A stretch of DNA of 64,000 nucleotides from Branchiostoma floridae (lineage: Eukaryota > Chordata > Leptocardii > Amphioxiformes > Branchiostomatidae): the NCBI RefSeq assembly GCF_000003815.2, contig NC_049996.1, positions 18,231,763 through 18,295,762 on the forward strand, given 5' to 3'. This document shows positions 56,350-64,000 of this stretch, piece by piece. Every line of letters starts with the position of its first letter. Position 1 is the first letter of the stretch. Made by a program: the position numbers and the translations under genes. The notes under the pieces were generated by a model, which was not told the origin of the DNA, searched no databases, and saw only the letters and a program-made list of their open reading frames with translations.

Positions 56350-57658
56350 TGCTAGATTGTCCGGCCCAAGATGATTTTATAAATGGTTGAAAAAAATCAT
56401 TGTTCGAATCAGCACTGAAATGTAGGACATAAGATAAGTGTGACGGAAACAAACAAACTTACCAACAAGCAACATGGCCGCCCCCATGGGCGCCAACAAA
56501 AACAGTATAGCTTTTCCATTCGACAAAACTGTGATAACTCAGTACTATTTTGATAGTCAATGCAAGTATCACATTATATAAGGATGCTTTGGTCTCATCA
56601 TATCAATCAGTCATACCGCGAAAAGTTAGCAATAATACAACTTGGGTATTACAATAATATAGTACTAGTAATTTAATTATGCACATTTCTGTCTCTTTCC
56701 ATGCCAGAATTGATATCAATGGATCAGAGGATCAATAATGTATATTGACCTGTGAAGTTTCTTCATTGTAACTGTATATTTCATGAAAAGTGTGACTTAG
56801 CAACAGCGATAAATGCCAGGTATGTCTGGCAATGTTTGCCCAACACCATTTACCGATATTGGTTTACTTATGTTTTCTTTATACAGGGTTGAACACACCC
56901 AGCTCACTGCTTTCCAGGCGTGCCCTGTATAGAATAACATACACAGAATAACATAAACAAAGAAATAATGGAACTAAGCAATCTACAAACCAAAGGAACA
57001 ATATATACACACAAACGTCAAACAGAATCATAGAATCGTCAAATTGGTCAATACCAGTTTTCGTGCACTAGGCCGAAGTGTCAAATATTCCATCCTCCAC
57101 CGTTCTGGACAAAATCGGTAACCCCTCTGATGTTACTTCTACTAATTCTAATGCTTATCTTTGTCAAATTAAATGCGTCAAAATTAAATTTAATGAAATC
57201 ATATTGTTGACTTTTTGCCTGCCTTACAATTATGTTATGATGTGGTTAACTCAGGCAAGGTTTATGGACCTAGCCGCTAGACCTTTTCCAGCTTACGTTT
57301 TGATCACGTATTAATTATCATTTATGTCATATCTTGGCCGTGATAACGTTAGATACGGGTGTTCTGGGTTGGGTGATAACTTGGATATCACATGGGGTTC
57401 TACTGTTATCACATGGGCTTTCATAGAATCATATGCATTCGAACGCACTTCTCGCGTGTGCCGAATGCGCCGTTGTCGAAAATGCGAATACCAGATTTGG
57501 GCATTGGAATGACTGTTTGCTCGAGAACACCAGATTTTCTAAATTTCTGGCACATGTCCACGGAAATCATGTGTACGTGCGCTTTTTAGCCAAAACAAAC
57601 ATTGGGGCGGAGCCTGTTTGAAAAATGACGAATGACCACTGACTGCCCACAGGGTAAG
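56350..57658. other. Intergenic region between P450 copies B and C
   Basis: AT-rich, with no credible coding exon on either strand. Around 57310-57460 there are short repeats of TATCACATGGG. Nothing else was identified. Confidence 0.5.
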
Positions 57659-57758
57659 GACTGGACATTGGACGGCTCGGTCTGTTTGAACTACCGGACG
57701 TTGGACGGAAAGGTTTGTCTGACCTGCCGGCCATTGGGCTGAGAGGTTTGCTTTTGTC
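57659..57758 (+). repeat. Three 33-bp repeats just upstream of P450 copy C
   Basis: Units GACTGGACATTGGACGGCTC.., CTACCGGACGTTGGACGGAA.. and CCTGCCGGCCATTGGGCTGA.., each ending GGTTTG-like, lie 75-175 bases before the start codon. They are in the position of a promoter or 5' UTR and contain CCATTGG/CCAAT-like cores. A regulatory role is only a possibility. Confidence 0.5.
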
Positions 57759-57834
57759 AGGTCGGGGTTAGCGGGGTGATAAAGGTAGGCACGGAAAAGC
57801 GTATGAAGGGTCAAAGACTGAATTCTAGACAAGA

Positions 57835-59979
57835 ATGGCTGCAGTCGCCAGATGGATAGCTGAGTCAGTTCAGGAAATTCTACAGATCTCTGGGTTGACC
57901 CTGCAGGCTTTTCTTGTTCTCTGCGCAATTTTCCTTCTGACATGTGTCATCTTCAAGCGTTCCCGGAACCTGCCTCCCTACCCGGCAGGACGTGTGCCTG
58001 TTCTCGGGCACCTCCTCGCCTTGGGCCGAGCGCCTCACCTGAAGCTGACGGCGTGGAGGCGGCAGTACGGGGACGTCTTCACCGTCAGGATGGGGATGGA
58101 AGATGTGGTGGTTCTGAACGGCTACACTGCCGTCAAGGACGCGCTCGTGGACAGGTCCGAGCTGTTCGCGTCCAGGCCTCCAAATTGCCTGTTTGATGCA
58201 GTAACCGGTTTCGGAAAAGGTATGTTTGTCACGCGTCACCTAACTGCGCAATAACTAGAGAAATCCCAAATCACATGAACATAGTATTTAGGCTATGCCT
58301 TCTATCCATCTTTCATGTCTTTCATATGCGCAAATAAGTACAGCTACTGTGCCCTAGAAGGTAAAGGTATAGCCGATATAGCCGTAGGGTCATAAATCGA
58401 ATCTACCTAAAACACCTTTATTCCACAATGAAGGCAATTTTTTTACGGTCAAACTTTTTGTATTCGTACGCTCGCATCAGTTTGTGAGTTCCCAGATGAT
58501 GTCATCCATATAATCAAATCAACATGGCCTAACAGAGATTCAAAAGTGTCATCTTCCATGCTCTTCAGACCTAGCCTCTGTACCCTGGGGAGCCGCCATC
58601 AGGCAAAGAAGGAAGTTCACCACAACCGCCTTGAAGGTCCTGGGCATGAAGGTTGGCAGTGGCGGCATTGGAGAGAAAATCCGAGAGGAAGCGGGCTTTC
58701 TCCGTAGCAGGGTAAGATCGTGTCAAACATTTTTCTACTGCTGATAATTAATGCTGTGGTCCCTGCTTCTGAGTAGCCTCCATAGCAGGCTCTCTGGGGC
58801 CTTTTTTTGGCTCATAATACACTATTTCTGGCCATTTCTTTTTGTACTGGATCGTTGATTACCGACGGACGACGAGGATTACTTGGAGCTCAGTAATCAG
58901 AAATCCAGTTTTAAAAGAAATGGCCAACAAAAGTGTATTATGAGCAAAAAAAGGCCCCAGAGAGCCTGCTATGAAGGCTAGCTTCTGAGCCTATTGGCAC
59001 TTACATTGTTTTACCTAGTCGTGTGTTTCCAACATTTGATCAAGTGCCCTGAATATAACCTATACTTTGTACTTTGGCCCCTTCGAATTTGAGGTCATTT
59101 AAAGGTCTCCGAGGTCTTAGAGCCACTACGTGCATGACTTTGACTTTGGCTTTGATCCACATTGCTTGATGATGTAATCACTGGCTTCACTCTTGTTGGT
59201 AGTACTCTCATCCAGGGCTGGTTATAGGTTTTTGGACCGGTCCGAACAAACGGACCTTAAAAAAACAAACAGTGGACCACATTTTGGGCCGAGTAGAAAA
59301 TTACCAGATGATATCGGCAGGGGCTATACGCGTGTTGACCCTTACCGGTTCAAGAAAATAGCAAGAGCGAAGCAGAGTATTGTTTATATTCATTTCTACC
59401 AAGTTTCTTCAATCACACTCACAGAGTTTACATGAAGACAGGATTTTAAAACACCAGTGGGAGTCTGATACTCCTTCAAATAGATTCCTCGGTTTAAAGT
59501 ACCTTTCCCGAACTCGGGACCTCTACGTTTCGAGCCCAATATTCTCCCATTACCCCACACACGACACCACGAGACATTATCTTCTGACGTGAGTCTTTCT
59601 TCCAGGTGGCAGAATACGAGGGAAAGCCGTTCGACGTCGCCTACGACCTGAACGTGGCCGTCGCGAACGTCATCTGCTCCATGGTGATCGGGCGGCGCTA
59701 CGACTACAAGGACGAGACGTTCAGGGAGCTGTCGGAGGCGGTGGTCACCGTGGCCGTGAAACTTGCTGCGGGGCAGATCATCAGCTTCTTCCCTTGGTTA
59801 CGCTTTGTTCCAGGGGGTGAGTGATGGTTACCTTCGCAAAGAAGGTTGTGTTTTTGGCGTTGCCATCTCCCTCTATCTCTCTGTCTCTCTCTCTTTCTCT
59901 CTCTCTGTCTCACGTGTGAGTGAGTGAGTGAGTGAGTGAGTGAGTGAGTGAGTGAGTGAGTGAGTGAGTGAGTGAGTGA

Positions 59980-60016
<37 letters not shown>

Positions 60017-62321
60017 TGTGTGTGTGCGCGCGCGCGCGCGAGCGTGTGTGTCTTTGGAACAGGGATACAATAAGTCTGCTCGGGTATAATGACGAAAAAA
60101 GAAAAAATGTGACCTAATATACATTTATCTGGAAGGCCGAAGCGGAAAGCATCCCCATCATCTTGTGTGTACTTCTTCCAGTGAACAGAGCCAGGGTCGA
60201 GTTGCTTGAGCAGAACGCGAGGCTGCAGAAGGTACTGGGGGAGGAGCTGAGTCGCCACCGGGAACACCTGGACCGCGAGAATCCGCGAGACTTCCTGGAC
60301 TTTGGGCTGCTTGAGCTGGAAAAGCAGGAGAAGGTGGAGGGTCTGACGGGGGAGATCGTGATGCACATGGCGCAGAATCTCTTCCTGGCAGGGACAGAAA
60401 CCGCCTCCAACACCCTCCGCTGGAGCCTGCTGTACATGGTGCTGCATCCAACCGTCCAAAAGAACGTACCGTGTGCTTTTGTCTGATCTTACTTAGGATT
60501 AGGTCCCGATTGAAAAAGGGGCCTTTCGACACTTTCGGGCGTGAACCTTACGTGACCACATGGGACACCTTGCGGCTCCCGGGTATTTTGGACCCGACCG
60601 GGTCCCGGGTTGAATTTAAGTCGGAAAATGAACCCGGAACACGGTAACAAATAGATGCTGTGACCTAAGAATAAGCTAAAAAGTTAATCCTTTTACGCTT
60701 TTTGTGTTTTGTTGTCTTTTTTTAGTCATAATCTTGTTTAATAGGTACAAGAAGAGCTTGATGCCGTAGTTGGTGCGATTCTGCCCACCCTGTCCCACCG
60801 TTCCCAGCTGCCGTACGTGAACGCCTGCCTGATGGAGACCATGCGGATCCGTACACTACTTCCCGTTTCTCTCCCCCACGCCACCACACAGGACGTGAAA
60901 GTCTCCGGCTACGACATCCCCAAGGGTACCCAGGTACGCTACAGATTTGCTACATGCCGAAGAAAGTCGCTACATCTCATGGGCTACATCTTCTGACTTA
61001 ATAATGTTGCAAAAAATGCAGTTTCATTACAAACATTCGGTGTAGACACTGATTGGTAATGCTGCAACGAGAAGAATGCAGTTAATTGCACAACGGATTA
61101 CCGTACGATTCTGTTAAATGCACAGAATCCCCAACTGGTGCGGTCCAGCTGGATAACTTCACATTGTCGCATCACCGGGACAATTGCACGAAATACACTG
61201 GCAAATGGCAAAAAAAAGCAAGCTCGAGCTCTTGAACATTCCAACCGCGACGTCCGAAAATTGTTCTTGTGTGATCTCTTTTCCTGTCGAAGTGATAACC
61301 AGTTAAAGGCAGTATTCAGTATTTTCTTAGATCTAACTTCTGTCTGGTTATTCTCAGGTGCTGGTGAACCTGTACTCTATCCATAAGGACCCCGCTTACT
61401 GGCCTGACCCGGACCGGTTTGACCCCGAAAGGTTTCTGGACGCGGAAGGGAACGTCATCACCAAGCCCGAATCGTTCCTGCCGTTTTCAGCAGGTGGGAA
61501 AACGGAGTCGACTTCTAGAAAAATGGACGATTGTGTACTTTGTTCCAGAACTGTTGTTGATCGTTGTTCGAGAATATATAGCAATGTAAAAAGAGTTGTA
61601 ACCTTTACCAGGTGCAACGAATTCGCGAAAGAAAGTGATGATTCCTTAGGACAATGTGGCACTGCATTAAAGTTAGTAACTTATCTTAACGGCCATATAT
61701 AAAGGCAAGAGACAGAGGTGGTCTCGTAGGTTTTTAGGCCGTAAGGGCTCCCTCGGAAATCAGTTTTGTTTTTAAACTGAAGTGACTACCCTACAATATT
61801 TAATAAATACATAATAACAAAAAAGGAAGGGCAGATTATTGCTATCCACTAGGGCTCGGTATTACAATCCCTCTCTTTCACTGCGTCTTACCTCCCCAAC
61901 CGCAGTACAATCAATGTGTACATGTACACCTGAGGGAAACGAGTAAAGACGTGTAAGCTGCCTTTCACACGGGCAAAACATCGGTAGCTTAACAGGATTT
62001 GAACCCAGGACTTCTGATCCAAACATCCTGCCGTTAAGCCACACGATCCCACAACGTTTTCGACGTATGTTTGACGTTGATATTGTATGTTTGACGTTGA
62101 TATTGTATGTTTGACGTTGATATTGTTCATCTTTGTTTCCAGGCCGCCGCGTGTGTCCCGGTGAGCAGCTGGCCGGGATGGAACTTTTCCTGTTCTTCTC
62201 GACCCTGCTGCAGTCCTTCACCCTCTCGGCGCCAGAGGGCGCTCCTCCGGCAAACACCGATGGAGTCTTTGGCCTGACCCTGACGTCACCCCCGTTCAAG
62301 CTCTGCGCGACACCGCGTTAG
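57835..62321 (+). CDS. Cytochrome P450, family 2-like, copy C (7 exons, 508 aa)
   Basis: Third member of the cluster, probably an ER monooxygenase of unknown substrate. Exons are 57835-58219, 58569-58711, 59606-59816, 60182-60465, 60745-60933, 61358-61493 and 62143-62321, totalling 1527 nt with all phases consistent. Motifs are the anchor AFLVLCAIFLLTCVIF, hinge [11 protein letters not shown]-helix region (W..IRQRRKF), I-helix AGTETASNT, ExxR (ETMR), FDPERF and haem loop FSAGRRVCPGE. The I-helix has Ala-Ser after Glu-Thr where A and B have Thr-Thr or Thr-Ala, which may alter the active site. Unlike A and B, no decoy of exon 5 is present. Introns 1-2 carry a foldback element (58774) and intron 3 a long microsatellite. 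AATAAA follows at 62331. Confidence 0.94.
58774..58980. mobile_element. 207-bp foldback element with 9-bp flanking repeat
   Basis: Arms TAGCCTCCATAGCAGGCTCT and AGAGCCTGCTATGAAGGCTA, extending through GGGGCCTTTTTTTGGCTCAT, are about 55 bp each. GCTTCTGAG flanks both sides exactly (58765-58773 and 58981-58989). A 9-base target duplication would fit Mutator-type transposases; an 8-base reading with a one-base shift is also possible. It lies in intron 2 of copy C. Confidence 0.8.
59870..60052. repeat. Compound microsatellite in P450 copy C intron 3
   Basis: A CT-rich run, then about 17 TGAG units (59920-59987), then a GT run, then a GC run ending near 60042. The long minus-strand open frame across it is produced by the repeat and the adjoining antisense of exons 3 and 4. 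Confidence 0.9.
61858..62052 (-). mobile_element. tRNA-related SINE-like element, copy 4
   Basis: On the minus strand, GTGTGGCTTAACGGCAGGAT (A-box-like) is followed by GGGTTCAAATCC (B box). The body has AAAGGCAGCTTACACGTCTT, and it shares order and spacing with copies at 6525 and 12785. It lies in intron 6 of P450 copy C. Confidence 0.65.
62058..62127 (+). repeat. 21-bp tandem repeat beside the last P450 exon
   Basis: TATGTTTGACGTTGATATTG recurs three times and ends only about 15 bases before the acceptor of exon 7 of copy C (62142). Unlike the boundary repeats elsewhere, it does not include exon sequence. Confidence 0.75.
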
Positions 62322-62330
62322 TTTATGATG

Positions 62331-62336
62331 AATAAA
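62331..62336 (+). terminator. Polyadenylation signal of P450 copy C
   Basis: AATAAA starts 10 bases after the stop codon. Confidence 0.6.
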
Positions 62337-62339
62337 TTG

Positions 62340-62946
62340 TGAAGGCCAGGAGTTGCTTCATGAATTACATTCTAGAAGACTGATCTGTCCTATATACTAT
62401 AATTCCTATACACTGCGATTAACTCATTAACTTAAGTCATTGTCAATGCGATCGCGAGTAGCTTAAGACTTGGTTATACCTTTAGTTACAAAGTATCACA
62501 ACAAGGTAATATGCATGTCTGCCGCCTTGTATACCTGAATTTATCTCAATGGATATGAGGAACGAATTTACATACTGACATGTGGTAATCCTTACATGCT
62601 TCTCCAGTTCTGGCCTAAATACACCTTTCTCACGCGGCGGCCATGATAGATCGAAGAAGAGGTCAATGAGGCAAACAGACAAAACTTATTTCTAAAATCA
62701 GGTCCCATTTAGTTTTCCCCCAAACCACACAAATTTTCATGATATTAGATAGAATAATAAATATTACAAGAAGTGTTATGCACCGAAAGATGTAGCAATG
62801 TAGAGTAGTGTAGACTGACCCCATAGTCCCTTAAGAGATGCAAAATAAAAACATAATAATGCAAATTTTAACGAATTTGCAGCCATTCACTTATTGGTCG
62901 ATTTCCTAATTGCCAGGCTACCATTGGTCGAACTGCTAATTATGAT
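62340..62946. other. Noncoding sequence before the gap
   Basis: No gene recognised. The last 60 bases carry two units of ATTGGTCGA(T/A)(T/C)(T/G)CTAATT, so the gap probably opens inside a short tandem repeat. Confidence 0.5.
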
Positions 62947-63505
62947 NNNNNNNNNNNNNNNNNNNNNNNNNNNNNNNNNNNNNNNNNNNNNNNNNNNNNN
63001 NNNNNNNNNNNNNNNNNNNNNNNNNNNNNNNNNNNNNNNNNNNNNNNNNNNNNNNNNNNNNNNNNNNNNNNNNNNNNNNNNNNNNNNNNNNNNNNNNNNN
63101 NNNNNNNNNNNNNNNNNNNNNNNNNNNNNNNNNNNNNNNNNNNNNNNNNNNNNNNNNNNNNNNNNNNNNNNNNNNNNNNNNNNNNNNNNNNNNNNNNNNN
63201 NNNNNNNNNNNNNNNNNNNNNNNNNNNNNNNNNNNNNNNNNNNNNNNNNNNNNNNNNNNNNNNNNNNNNNNNNNNNNNNNNNNNNNNNNNNNNNNNNNNN
63301 NNNNNNNNNNNNNNNNNNNNNNNNNNNNNNNNNNNNNNNNNNNNNNNNNNNNNNNNNNNNNNNNNNNNNNNNNNNNNNNNNNNNNNNNNNNNNNNNNNNN
63401 NNNNNNNNNNNNNNNNNNNNNNNNNNNNNNNNNNNNNNNNNNNNNNNNNNNNNNNNNNNNNNNNNNNNNNNNNNNNNNNNNNNNNNNNNNNNNNNNNNNN
63501 NNNNN
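62947..63505. other. Assembly gap (559 N)
   Basis: Run of N. Nothing can be said of its content, and the true length is not known from the sequence. Confidence 0.99.
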
Positions 63506-64000
63506 TAATTGCAAGTAAAGGAAGAAACAGAGAACCTCAAGTAACCATAAGGTTAGAACAGACAAGACAAGTTCTGCTCCTTATACCTCACATGTATCAG
63601 TAGACTTGTCTCAAATCTACAGTCTCATAATGATACAGCTATACTGCTCGAAAGATTGCAACAGATTTAACACGTTTGAAGGCCTCTACCCTTATACGAG
63701 ACCTGAGCAGCATGGTTTTCAACCAACCTTATAACAACAAAAGTGTCAGACTATATATATCTATACCTATCCATCTGGTGTGAAAGGCTTCAAACGGCGG
63801 TCAAAAATATTCTTAATGCTCTCCCAAGTGGCAAAGAACCCCCTGACCTTTCGCTGAGCGATGAATCTTACGTCTGCGACCTTTTAACCACGGTCTTACC
63901 TTAACTAAGCGTCGAGAAGCAAATTAGATAATGGCGTCTTCGCCGATGCCTCTTCATTTCAACTAAATGCGCACACCTTGTGATCTTTGTGACCTTTGAC
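63506..64000. other. Sequence after the gap, no gene seen
   Basis: About 500 bases without recognisable exon, signal or repeat beyond short AT-rich runs. Confidence 0.4.

Noticed and set aside
59704-60459. 251-codon minus-strand open frame
   Set aside because: It is the antisense of P450 exons 3 and 4 joined by a microsatellite that encodes Thr-His and Ser-Leu-Thr-His runs.
62887-63565. Long open frames over the run of N
   Set aside because: These frames exist only because N codons are not read as stops.

Overview
This is animal nuclear DNA. It has intron-rich genes with GT..AG splice sites, AATAAA signals, SINE-, LINE-, TRIM- and MITE-like repeats, minisatellites, and one assembly gap (62947-63505). 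The mix of a chordate-like beclin-1 and guanylate kinase, a recent tandem P450 family 2-like cluster, and repeat arrays that copy exon-intron boundaries (known, from memory, as mirage minisatellites in lancelets) suggests a cephalochordate of the genus Branchiostoma. The organism call is an inference.

Layout. (1) 583-6055, minus strand: guanylate kinase, 7 coding exons, 223 aa, in frame at every junction, with a possible 5' noncoding exon near 13.4 kb. (2) 14218-22893, plus strand: beclin-1, 12 exons, 484 aa, head-to-head with the kinase across a short promoter-like region. Its intron 1 holds a 458-bp TRIM-like LTR element and six decoy copies of the start of exon 2. (3) 23.0-27.3 kb: intergenic DNA with MITEs and a possible 5' UTR exon. 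(4) 27472-39731, plus strand: a leucine-rich-repeat protein, 16 coding exons, 750 aa. Many of its exon boundaries are partly duplicated into the neighbouring intron. (5) 42631-62321, plus strand: three tandem cytochrome P450 genes of CYP2 type (500, 507 and 508 aa). Each has seven exons with identical phases and nearly identical exon lengths. Between the first two lie a duplicated fragment of the LRR gene's last exon plus 3' UTR, and a roughly 56-bp minisatellite. (6) 62.3-64 kb: noncoding DNA and the gap.

Roles. Guanylate kinase recycles GMP, beclin-1 is the autophagy scaffold of the class III PI3-kinase complex, the LRR protein is probably an intracellular scaffold, and the P450s are predicted ER monooxygenases. 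Nothing suggests that these neighbours share a pathway.

The main structural signal is the density of tandem duplications that copy splice acceptors or donors. At least a dozen lie in the three plus-strand gene types. Most would truncate the protein if used, but two in the LRR gene would add a repeat in frame. The second signal is P450 paralogues with a 125-bp stretch of exon 1 that looks identical in all three copies beside diverged exons, which suggests gene conversion.
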